Shown in pieces: positions 1 to 12,000 of a DNA stretch of 64,000 bases. A program made the translations under genes and the position numbers. The notes under the pieces were generated by a model. The model was not told the DNA's origin and searched no databases. It saw only the letters and a program-made list of their open reading frames with translations. Origin of the DNA: Nymphaea colorata (lineage: Eukaryota > Streptophyta > Magnoliopsida > Nymphaeales > Nymphaeaceae); assembly GCF_008831285.2 (NCBI RefSeq), contig NC_045140.1, positions 25,438,131 through 25,502,130 on the forward strand, in the 5' to 3' direction. Numbering within the stretch: the first letter of the stretch is position 1; every line of letters begins with the position of its first letter.

Positions 1-632
1 CTCGGCTGATGCAAGTCTAGCCTGGTCTGGCTCTCTCTCAACCTATGGTATGGGGAGCTCTTCATCTCCCCACTTTTACCCCGAGAAGGCTCAACCGTCC
101 CAATGTACAGAAAGTGTGATGCAGCTGACGTTTCCGGTGGCGGATCCCGGACGGGCTCGCTGGGTGTTTCGTGCCTGACCGCGTCCTGTCGTCCGACTAA
201 TTTCTCCGATTCAGCGGAATTCTGCGCTCTGCGATAGTAGAAGAAGCAAGCCAACGCAAGGACGAAAATCACAGCAACAATCGAGACTGATGCCGCTATG
301 AAGATCTTCCCAGCAGGCTTTACTGATCGGCTTTGCACCCTGCCCTGTTCAGAGACGTTTGAAGGGACTGAGATGGAGGGTGTCTGAGTCGGGTTTGATG
401 GTGGCCCGGGGGGCGTCGTGGGGAAGAATGGTGAATCCTGAGACGGGGTGACGGGAGTCGTAGGGAATGGCTGTGCAGGAGGAGCAGGGGGGTCCATGGG
501 GAATAGTGGTTGGTGGAGGATCCTTCTGGACGGGTTGTCTCCGGCATTCTCCATGCCGACGGTAGAGAAAGCAGAAAGAGCAATGCTGACGGTCAGCACC
601 AGAAGGAAGAAGAACTTGAAAGGAGGTTCCAT
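1..632 (-). CDS. FH: Class I formin, N-terminal part (cut by left window edge)
   Basis: Class I plant formins are membrane-anchored actin nucleators whose FH1 and FH2 domains lie C-terminal to a signal peptide and one membrane span. Only the first 210 codons are here. Read on the minus strand from the ATG at 632-630, the frame is open to the edge. It shows a signal peptide (about residues 1-25, FKFFFLLVLTVSIALSAF), a motif NPSRRILHQPLFP (33-45), a proline/threonine-rich extracellular stretch (46-90), a membrane span (about 109-131, IFIAASVSIVAVIFVLALAC), a basic stop-transfer YYRRAQ, and then the family hallmark FLYIGTVEPSR followed by SSPYHRLRES. This order is the class I signature. FH1 and FH2 must lie beyond the left edge, so intactness cannot be judged. 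The 5' leader (about 633-690) is GA-rich on the coding strand. It is divergent from ASCC2, 5.4 kb away. Confidence 0.92.
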   Translation of the reverse strand, partial: MEPPFKFFFLLVLTVSIALSAFSTVGMENAGDNPSRRILHQPLFPMDPPAPPAQPFPTTPVTPSQDSPFFPTTPPGPPSNPTQTPSISVPSNVSEQGRVQSRSVKPAGKIFIAASVSIVAVIFVLALACFFYYRRAQNSAESEKLVGRQDAVRHETPSEPVRDPPPETSAASHFLYIGTVEPSRGKSGEMKSSPYHRLRESQTRLDLHQP

Positions 633-3600
633 GGCTCCCCCTGTCTCTCCCCCTCTAACTCTCTCTCTCTCCCAATGGTAGGCTAAGGTCTAAAGCCAGT
701 GCGGCAGGATCAATGGAAAATCAAGGCAGACGCTTTTGAAAGAGCGAGAAGCAGAGAATGGGTTTTCATGGCAGATTTGGTTTACGATCAAAACACCGCC
801 CACTGGTTCATCTCTCTGTCTCGCACGCAGGTCCCCTGCTCTCATCCGAATAGTCACCGGTTAATCTCTCTTTCCGTCGTTCAATTGTTATTAAATTCAT
901 GGCATGATGCCTTCAGTGCAATAACTGGGGAGGCAAAGGAAGCTTCTGAGGGCAGCAAAGATCTGGATTCGCTGCTGATCTCAGCCGTTTCCTCCCAGTC
1001 GGCACAGGGCCGCAGTTCCTCCTGGGTCCCCCCTTGCTTTCTCTTTTCCGATACCCTTTTCCGCCTTTTTTTCTGCTCAATTACCATCGTCTCCCTGATT
1101 CGGTCTCCCATGCCTGATTTCTCCGCCCCTTTACGCTGTGAGGACAAGTTTGTCATTGTACCCAACCGCATATTTAGTGTAGTTACGGTTCCCGCACCGC
1201 AACTGGCGGTGTGGCCTCTTGACGAAATGCAGAAGAAATGCGCAAAGGGACGTGTGCTCTAATGGGACACCTTGTCCACACGTCCCGACGCAGACCCTGC
1301 TTTGTCCAGACGCTGGATTCGCCTGACTAAGTGTCCTCGTCAAACCTGTCACTGGAGGCATTCAATGCGTTTAAAATTCGAAACCCATTTGTTTAGTGGT
1401 TTATGAAATTCGCCCAACACTCGTGACTCGACCGTTGTGTTCCGGAACTAATTTTCGGAAATGGACCCGGTGCAACTCGATTGCTTGGTTTTTAATACAT
1501 TTATTTTCTGGTGGTCGTTTTTAAGCTGCTTTCTGACATTTTATGTAATCAAAGAAGTTGGAGGATCAAAAGTGAAATGTCGAATCGCAGAATCAGATTA
1601 TTTTACTCTGTAGTTTCATAAAATAATGAGTCTCTAGTTTTTATAAAACTTTTTTCGCATTAGCGCAAGGTGGTTTGGATACTATTGTTTTATCTTTATT
1701 TCTTCTCCAAAACACACGAGCAAGCAGCCATAAATCTGTCAGCTTGCCCTGAATCACTAGTATGAACTAATAGCCAGTTAAAAAACTAGCGGCCTTTACT
1801 AGATTGGCTAAAATTTCCTTAACATACATTATTTTCTGATAACCCCAAATGCAAGTCGCTTCTCGGGAAAAAGGTGGGAAGCTCGGTGTGAGTTACCGGT
1901 AGAGGAAATTCGTTTTTGGGGGTACCCATGTTGGAGAAGCAAGCATGTACGAAGGAAGAACCCCAGTTTTTTCTACTATACACGTCAAGAATCGGAGTCG
2001 GAACAAGTGTTTTTTAAAAGTCAAGGTAACCCCACCGACGGCAGGCAGACGACGACGGGAGGCCATTCTCGTGTCGAGTTAATACCGGAAATGCCCTCTT
2101 GCATGTGCTTCCGCAGCTCCGCTGGATGTGCCATAGAACCAAGGGCCAGCCGCTCGCTCGTGGTTCAAGCAACGCTTTGCCTTCAGGAAGCTGGCGTCGG
2201 TCTCCGTCGCCTTGAGGTTCGTTTTCTTTCTTCCTAGTATCTCTCCTTTCATATTTTCGATGCCGCCTGGAGGTTGGTTTTTGAAAGCAGTTTCACTAAA
2301 ATGCCAGTGGTCTTTCGTTTTTCAGAAAACAAAACGTGAATAAGTTAAGTAAATAGCGATGTGTGTCCAACCATTTTTAGATGGACGTGGAAGGGGAATC
2401 ATTTCATGTGGTGGTAATGGAATTGGGTATGGACGAGATCAGGAGCTTCCACTTAAAGGACTGGAACAGGTCAAATTAAGTAGAGCACCTGCCGCCCCTA
2501 TGTCCCTTTCTCGCCCCACTGTATAAGGCTCCGTGGGTAGGTGCAGTTTCTGCGGATTGATTTGGGTCTCGTCCTGGCTGCGGTGCCACAAATATGTCCC
2601 CAAAGTCTAAACAAGATCAACAAAAATCTTCCTTGTATTTGTTTTGGTCAGTGTAATCTCACCCCGACTTATTGTCATTATTTATGGTGACCAAAATCAA
2701 GCTGTTATCAACGTTGCAGTTCCATAGCATTTTACCCTCCAAGTACGAAATTCTCCATTGGCGTGCTTTATGTGGCGTCAAATCAGCCTAAGTGCAGGTG
2801 CAGACAGGATCAAGAGGGTTGGCAGAGTGCAGTGTCATGTGGCTGTCATGCAGCTAACCATTCATCATCCATCGTGGACATAAAGATTCAGTTGCGGTGG
2901 CAAGAGAAAGCACCTTACCACCACTCTCAAGAGAACTAAGGTGCACGTTTCTTTTCAAAGTAATATATATATATATATATATGTATACACACACACAAAA
3001 CCATTGATATTAGAAGATAATTAAAAAATTAGAGATTCGTTCATAAAAAAATGGTTATCACATGGGTATTAGTGACAATTTATGGTTCAACAACATTCAT
3101 AATGCATTTAGCAATAATTTATAATGCTTTTAGCTTTTGCTTTATTTGTAAATATTAATATTTAGTTTGAGTAGATATTTGGGTTTAATAGTTTTAAAGT
3201 AGCCGTAGTTGAGGAATCATGGTTGCTTGACTGTAAAAAAAAAAAAAGTTATTGTAAGTGTATCCTTTCTCATTGGAAATGTTGGGTATTCTGGTGATTA
3301 AAAGTCTGAAACCCTTAATTTGGACTTGTATTTAGCAACATAAGCGATCTGGATAAGTGGGGGAGCCACATGTTGGTAGGTGTATGCATTGCCAGCTTCA
3401 CAAAATTTCTTTATTTTTAGATAGAAGCCTTCAAATATTTACTGATTTATGTATATTGCTGTCCTTTGGTACGAAAGCTTTTAATATGAAAGCTTTTAAA
3501 TTAGTACCTCCAACCCAAATTTTTTTAGCTCTGCTATTGATACGGATGCACTCCCAACGTAAGTATCAAGATAAAGGAATGATGCTTAGATCATACGTTA

Positions 3601-6043
3601 TGCACGTTTGAATGAAATGCTTTCCTTCCATTTATGAACTTTCGAGCTATATGTGATTAATTTGGCTTAAATGATGTAAAAGCATGAGTATTACATGTTC
3701 AAACTGCATTCAGTTTCATCTTTTGCAAGGTCTCTTTTTGGAAAAATAATTGAAATATAGTTTAACTAATCCTTCAAAGTAGTTTCTTTTTTTTATAAAT
3801 CTCTCGCGTGTGAATGTAACATCGTCGTTTTATAGACCGTGGTGGTGACTTAAGTAAATGCTAAAGTTCGTACCCACAAAGTCCAACAACTGGGCCCCTG
3901 GCTGGTATGGGCGAAGCTTATTTTCCAAAATAAACGGCTGGGACGAGATCCAGAGTTCATTCTTTATGCGAACCCTGTACTTTGATTGTCTCGTCAACAT
4001 CAACTTTTTTTTCCCGTGAAATTACGATCGCACACCTTTTCTCTTCACCGAAGAGGAGGTCGATCAACGTTAGGTGGATCAATCCTATACTCATCAGTTA
4101 GAGTATTATACTGCTACCATTCTATAGTTTGTTCATGATAATCAAACTGATAACCAAACTCTCACCAGCACATCAACCAACTTAATAGCTAAAGGCAATC
4201 ACTAACTTCGCAAAATATGCAACGCATTTGAGCCTCTTTAATGGCAAATCACATTATCTTGAAAGAAGCATGTGATTTAAAACACTATATATTTTTTCTA
4301 GAAACAGTATCTTTTGAATGCAAGTTTCGATTGATTATAAATGTATATGTCCGAAACACATATTTTAAGGGTTGGCTCTTCCCAGCGCGACGAAAACAAG
4401 ATGCAGAACCCACGGTTCTCCTGAACGATATGCAGCGAGCATGGGTATTAGTTCTTGTTCCAGTTAAATAAGAGAGATCTTGAACTAAGAAATGGATCCT
4501 CTAAACTAAAAGAAGGTGTCGTGATCGCAAAAATTGGGTTCTTTGGGTTTGGGCGCTCTACTCGCTCTTCTGTTCCAACAGAGTAATCATCATTATCCAA
4601 ATGAAGTTGGTTAAAATTTTGGTTCTCATTGGTTGGATTTTAACGTAATCCACATTCAGGCAGTTTCGATGTGCGTCAAGTAGACAAATGCTGCATCGAT
4701 TTGAAGTAAGTCGTGTGTTCGCCCTCTCCCCTTTTGCCTTGCTTTGTGCAAATTTGAGAGTAGATCTGACTTCTGAGGTGATTTAAGATGCAAGCTGCTT
4801 TGAAATTTGGAGCAGATTTTGGACCCAGGGTTTTGTAACATTATGTAGTGAATGCTAAATCTATAGAATCGTAATTCGAGATTGGAAGGAAATCAAACCA
4901 AACCATGATGCACTGATCTTAAATCCACATGGTTCTCATGATTGCTCCGGATTTAATCCAAAGGTATCAAAACCAACCTTGAGGAGAGCAGTTCCCAATA
5001 ACAGAAAAAAAAGTGGCATCTATAAAATGTTGCTTTTGACTGAGCCCTAAAATCTACACTAGGAATGAGAAGCTAAGGCTCCTCTTTCTTATGCCTCTAA
5101 AGTCTAGAGCTACATAGTTAGAATTGGCCAACAATTGTGCTTCCACAAATATCTGGTTCAACCAGTTAGGCCAAACCCCCTAGGTCACTCATCTACACAA
5201 TTGAACTAGCCTTCACCAAGACACTTGGTAATTCGATTCTATAGATGCTATATCTCCATGTCTAAGTAGTCGGATGTGGAAGCTATGTTTAAGGGTGCAC
5301 TCTTGCCATCGCTGACATTGATATAACCAAACCAAGAATGACAGGAAGGTCTTTGAGTCTATTTTCCAACTTATGAGTTGTTAACCTCTCGCCCGCCCAC
5401 CCACATGAAACATATGAATTGTAGGTCCCTCATGTCATATTTATTTTCTTTTTACCATTGGTGACATGAGACTTTTATTTTAATATGTTGTTTTGTTAAT
5501 ACTAAAGTATGTAAAGTGTTTTAGGAATGAGTAAAAATATCGTGAAACAAAAAGAATTCTATTATTAAGTTTTAAAATCTGTATCATCGTGTCTCTCTCT
5601 CTCTTTCTCACTCGCGTGGTCGAGGAAAAATAAAGTACAACTATAACGGGTTGATTTTCACGTTCTATGCATGAGCTTTTTGGCGGTTCCGCTGCCGGCA
5701 TGTTAGAAAGTTCCGACCTCCTTTCCCGGCAGGTTATTTTGGTTTTCAATTAAACAAAACGTCGAGAAAAGCCAGTGAAGCACCTTTGACACATTATTTT
5801 CACGTTATTTTGGGAGCAGGAACATTGGAAAGCGCCTTCCTTCCTAGTCGGTCGCGTGACCATATCTGGACTGCTAAGACCAGGAAGCGATCGGGGAGTC
5901 GAAGCGTTCGAATAGGTAATCGAGTTAGAGAAAGCACGCACCGAGAGACTTCTTCCATTTATCCGAAGCGAGTAGTTCTCAATCGCCTCTGCAGTTATTT
6001 TCCACTCTTTAAAATCACTTCCTTCGTCGAGGAAACGGGATTT
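633..6043. other. Intergenic region between divergent formin and ASCC2
   Basis: No protein gene is supported here. The first 700 bases are relatively GC-rich and probably hold the formin promoter and leader. The rest is AT-rich. The only clear repeat is a short (AT)n tract at 2963-2982 followed by an (AC)n run. Several open frames of 60-190 codons, the longest at 699-1262 on the plus strand, lack recognisable domains, splice partners or protein-like composition. Confidence 0.6.
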
Positions 6044-9000
6044 ATGGCGTCTAGACACCACTACCGATCGGAAGGCGGCAGGAGACACCCTGCAAACCAG
6101 AAAAAGTTCGTGCCCAAATCACAGAACGCATCGAGTTCTGGTGATTCGACTCCTATCGCGTCGTTCACGTCTTCACTGAGGGAGAATTCACGCAAAGTTG
6201 ATGATGGGTCGTCAAAAAAAACAGCGGATTTCCAATCCGATGGCGGTTCGATTTCCTCGAACCAAGGTGAGCACGACGAGCCTCGAACCGGGTTAACGGA
6301 GAGACAGGTGAGGTTCGTGAACTACTTGCCGCAAGACGAGGCGGTGGCCATCGGCCTTGGGGCCGAGGACGGCGGGCTTGATCCCGTCGAGTCGCAGAAG
6401 GTGGTCGACCTTATGAACGAGGAGCTCTCTCGGTTATTGAAGATGAAACCTCGTCAATTCTGGAAAGAGGGTAACTGTTTTCCTTTCTTCTTGCTTGTTG
6501 ATTCGTTGGTTTGTAAATTTAGTCTAATTTCAGCATCAATGGGCATAAGGAGAACTAGGTTTCTTGTTATTTCTTTTCGAAGTTTTGTTGTAATTTGAAC
6601 TCATGATGCTTATCTGTGCAATCGTTTTATACTTATTTCATCCATAATAGTCTCTGTTCTATTTAGAGAACTAAACACGAAAAGTGTAGGATTTTATTGT
6701 GCCCGACATCGATCGTCCTCATTATCATAGTTGTTATGTGCTACTGAGGTTAGTATCTTATTTCCTTCCAAATGAATGGTAAGACATACTTCGAGTCTTT
6801 TCTCTGTTCCTGCTGACGCTTGTCCAGGTAATGGTTAACATGAATAGTTATGTGATTTTTGCATGGTAGTTAGTTTCATTGAAGCTACTGCCTATTATTA
6901 ATATTCATGCTGAAAATGGATCATTTCAGCTCTTCTCTCTACAAATGTGCCTGATTGATGCAAATTGCGATCCACATGCTCCTCAAGATATTCAAATGTG
7001 CTTCTGTGTAGCATTGATAGTTCTGATCCTGTTCAGCCAATTCAATACTGTCTTCTACAAGGTCATGTTGCTATAGAGTATAACTACAGAGAGAACTTTT
7101 TGTTAGTCAAACAAAGCTAGTTTCCAACGCTTGTCTAAAAGGATTTGTAGGAGTGAATGCTGATGCTGAAAGCAGAGTACGTCTCTGTGTGTTCATTAAG
7201 TCTATATTAGATCAGTTGGCTGGATAAATTTGATGGGAACTATTAGGTTCTGGCGTACAACCTATCCTTCTTTCTTCCATCCACATATCCATGGCCATCC
7301 TTTTCCGTTGAAATGTGCAAGGACGGTAAGAAGTATAGGCAAGGAGGACATGGAATGTCAGCTCTTTAGCCAAGACTCAGTGGCTTCTGGGGGTGAACCC
7401 AAGTTGGCATGCAAAAGGTAAACATGGCAACAGAGAAGAGACTAATAAATAGAAGAGAACCATCCTAGCAAAGGACCAAGAGCAAGGGCATCTGGTATAT
7501 GTTTATCAATGCTTAATCATTCATTCTTCAATATGTTAATCTGTATCCTACTATTACCAAGCTCTGCATTGACAACCACATGTATGCCTGTTGATCAAGT
7601 CTGTTAGACCCTACCTATTGTCTTTACTCTTTACTAGGTCTTAAGAAACAGATTGCTTTGTTAGGGGTACCTCTTATTTAAGGTAGTGTTTCACTTGTCA
7701 AATGGCATTCTTCATATGGTGTATGCTTTACTGGAGTAGACATCTGTGTATTGGATATGTACATCCATATTGTGCCCGCATAGTGCATATTTCTGTTATA
7801 CTATCTTGATAGATTTTACTCTGAACTTGTTTTTTTTATTACAATTTCTTGAACTTATTGAAACTAATACTATGTTTATAACATCTGTGTCACAAATTCA
7901 CAAAATCATGTTCTTCCTCTCCAGTTGCTAGAGAAAGTTCTGTACATGTCTTCTTGGATAGCTTTCTACAGTTCCGGAGCAGATGGTATGACTTTCCTCA
8001 TCATGGGCCCAAAGAAACAGTTGCTGGGTTGATAGTTGGGGAGTCTGAGCTAAGCCGTCGTGTCTTCATGTTCTTCTATCGCCTGTTAGTTCAGCTTTAT
8101 TTGGTTATGAATCTATGATGCTTTGACCTGTTTTTTCATTCATGTTTTCATGAATGATTTGCTGAATCCTGGTTGTATGATGTAGATCTTCTAACAAAGA
8201 TCCTGGTGCCCGTGCTAGCGATAGTCTGAGTCCCAAGGAGCACACAGGTATTTAGTTTTGCCATTTATATTCTGAAAACTCATAAATGATATCTTTAGGA
8301 TGGTCACATTAGGGAACACTTTTGTGTTCACTCAGTATGACACATTGTCAGTCTTTATTATCTTTCTTTATTATCTGTGCAGCCCTGTTGCAAGAAAGCA
8401 AACTGCTTGACTTGCCAAAATTGTTAGACATATGTGCCATCTACTATCACGACAACAAAGAGCTGACAAGGTCATTGGTAAGTGAGTAGCACCTGTCTCT
8501 TCTATATGTCTAGCTTGTTTAACACTGTCTTTATCTTGTGGGATGAAAAAAAATCATTGTTTATGTGAGAAGAAAGAGACAATTAATAACTCATTGGTGC
8601 TTCTTGAATCCTGACTGAAGATGTCATGACTGCAAGTTTTCCAACCGGGGCAGCTCAAAGGCGCCGAGAATGTGTCATAGTGGAATCCTTTTAGCCATGT
8701 AATTTTTGTCATGACTGCATCTATATTTATGGGTATAATTATTGTAGTATTGGTACTTTATAGTTTATTCTGAGCTAACACAGAGCTAACTCTGGTGTCT
8801 TTGTAAGATGCTTATACCATAATCCTGTTGACTCAGTTGGAAACCCACTTTAATTTCGCCTAACTTTAATTTGCTTACACATTCTGCAATAAATAAGATG
8901 TCTGCCAGAGACGAAGATCTTATTGCAAAGACCAGATGCTAATAGCCAGCATAATGGGTCAAATAGATGGACTATTTTTCGGTTAGTACTTAGTAGAAGT

Positions 9001-12000
9001 AAAATTGTTGCTAGACACAGTTCAGCATCGGACCTTTAGTAGATCTAGATGTAGATCTCGTGGATGATTGTAGATCCTGCCCGTTTTATCATATTGTCAA
9101 AGCCAGGACATGCCTACTGCAGCCACTAAGGAGGCATATTCTTCTGGAGTCTGGACTCAAGCTGGATTTTGTGAGGCTGCTCAAAACCCAATTCTCAGCC
9201 TCTAAGATTGACCATATCGGGCATCATGGTCTTTCTATTATGTCATCAATTTTGTATCTGAAAGGCTGAAGGTCGTTCTCACTTGCCATCCATTGAGGTT
9301 TATTTACATGCATTTTGTTGGGGAGAGAGGGGGGGGGGGGGGAGAGAGAGAGAGAGAGAGATTATATCTTTCCTACATGATACATTTCTGAAGAAACAGA
9401 ATTATATCTGGTAAAATATTTCTGGTTTTATGATTGGATTGCACATTGTTCTATGCATTAGTTTCTGATTAATATGCTATTTTCATTAATGAGAAGTTGT
9501 TGAGCAGGTTTCAAATGCAATGAGATCTCAACCTCTGCTCATCGAGAATTTAGTAGATGCAGTGAACCATTTTCTTAGGATTGTCCATACAATGCATAAG
9601 CGCTGCAGCTCAGTATTGGAGGTACTGTATGCAAAATTTTGCATCATAACCATGTGCATATTTTGCTGTTGAAATTTGTCCATTATTTTCAGCATAACTT
9701 ATTCAAATGAAAAGCTTCCTCCACAAAAGCCAGGTTGTTTTTGAGATTTAGGTGGTTCTTCCTTTATCATTTGTCAACTTCCACATTTTCAGAATTGTGC
9801 TTAAGAGAGTTTTTTTCGTGATCTCAAATTTTTGCTCCTCTTTCTGAGCATTGATGCTCACTGTAAGGTGTATCTTTTGATAATAATGCCTACATTTTGC
9901 CAATTTTCATCTTTTGGCTTGAATTAGCAGTAACTGTATCATTGCTGGAAGTTTGGTGTATCTTTTGATAATAATGCCTACATTTTGCCAGTTTTCATGT
10001 TTTGGCTTGAATTAGCAGTAACTGTACCATTGCTGGAAGTTTTACTTTTGCTTAATAGTTTGTGAATTATACAAAGTGCTGCAATTCATTTCCCAGCTCT
10101 TTACAATGTGCAGGTTCTTTTTGCTGCTGGTAGTGATGAAAGAAATGGTCATACTCAGCTTCATGAAGATTTTTTGGAGGCATGTGTTTGAATCAACAGG
10201 AGTTATTGGCTAGTAGATATCAAAGTTTGTCTCTTCGTTTTGTTAAGTATCCTTTTACACGTTGTTCTCATGGATTTCCAGGTAATGGACTTCATTAATG
10301 ATGCGGTCTCAACTCTTGATGCCTTTGTGGAGGCATACGAACCTGCAGCAGCATCTTTCTCATATCCTGTGGAAACAAGGTATTGCCGTCTCTAGGTTTG
10401 CCAGCTTGTGGTATTTTATATGTGAAATATTTTACGTAACTTTGGTTTTAATATCATTGACACCTTTCTCTGGTGTTTGTGCTGTATACAGTGATGGCCA
10501 CGATGAGTTGCTTACCACACTTGCAAGATTACATGATTCACTTCTGACATCTTTAGAACAGGGATTTGCACTCATTTCGACTACCAATGTGGACAAATTC
10601 AAAAGCTCTTTTAATGGCACAGCTCCTAATATTTCTCTTTGCCTGACTATGTTGTCAACACGGATAGTAAAGTTTGGTTGGAAATTACTGGACTTCTGTT
10701 ATTTGAACCAGTCACCAGCTGAAGTTCATTTGCTTATTAACTCCACAAAGATGTTCCCTGTCAAATTTGAGGACCCAGGAATAAGGGGAGATATTATCTT
10801 GCAAGTTTTACGTGAGCTTAGCATAGGAGTCTCGTATGACCTCCAGGAGCACCATGGGAGAAAAACATTTATTCAGGGATTTGAAAAGAATTTCAAAATT
10901 TTGGCTAGGATGGAGACTTTGCGGAATGATGGTAAATACTTCAGTACCTTGAGCTTAGACTTGATTGTCTATTTTCGTGTCATGTTTAAGTTCAAGAGGT
11001 CAGATATGCAGCTCTGGTGCTTTTTAGCATGCTTTTCCTTATTTAGTAACCATTCATAGTGTCATCTTTGGAGACGACCTTGGTGGCCTTGTCAAGAAAT
11101 GTTATGATGTGGTTTTGGATATTGAAGCTACAATCTTACCAGTTCTGCTCCATAACAAATGAGCTCAAATTGTAAACGATACTTTATGGTAATTATTATT
11201 GTCTCATGCACACACGCTACTGCAGTATGATCAAAGAGGGGGGTGGGTGGGGGAGGAAGGGGGAGGAGATGGTGGCTTGGGGTGGGCGGTGGAAGGGGGA
11301 AACAGAGCTGCAGTATGTGATATGTTTGAGAAACCTAAGAACTTGCGCAAGTTTGCTATGTACTGCTTGTACGCACCGAGAGTCATTGCTTGAATTTGGC
11401 TTATATCGCAAAAAGTGTAGTGCAAGGAGAGGTGCAGAATACCTCCAGACAACCTTGAAGCAAGCAAGTCTAAAAGCATTAAAGTAAGCTTCAAATTAAG
11501 GCTAGTAGACAAAAAACAATAATGTTCATGTAAACGAAAGTTTGTTCATTGTCATCTAGCACAGCATGGTATGTGATGTTAAATATAAGCCACCGGGATG
11601 GGTGTTTGCTTCAAGGTGTAAGCATCTTGGACTTTCAATTTACAGTTTTAATCTCAGGGATGTTGCAGACTTGCAGCATTGGCTCAAGGTTAGGTGCAAA
11701 TGACTTGTTTTGAGTGAGCTCATGATAACCTTGCCGCTTGGCAGGAGGCACATGCATTTAATACACAGAATGAATCTTGTGCTGTTGTGGGTTCTGCAAA
11801 AGTAATATTTATATCAATCAGCGTGCTCTGTTAAAGTGTTATTTTCCTTTACTGTTAGTTGCAGCAATATTTTGGTGATCAGCTTAATTTTTATGTCTTG
11901 ATGTATCAAGACAGGCTGGGATATCCATAAACAGATGCGTACTAGTGCAACTGTTTTGTGAATTAACTGTATTTTGTTTTCCTTTTCTTTGACATTTCAT

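Noticed and set aside
699-1262. 187-codon plus-strand open frame next to the formin start
   Set aside because: No recognisable domain, and it overlaps a comparable antisense frame in the GC-richer formin upstream region, where long chance frames are expected.
5786-6043. N-terminal extension of ASCC2
   Set aside because: The frame is open but has no ATG upstream of 6044, and the conserved protein starts after it.
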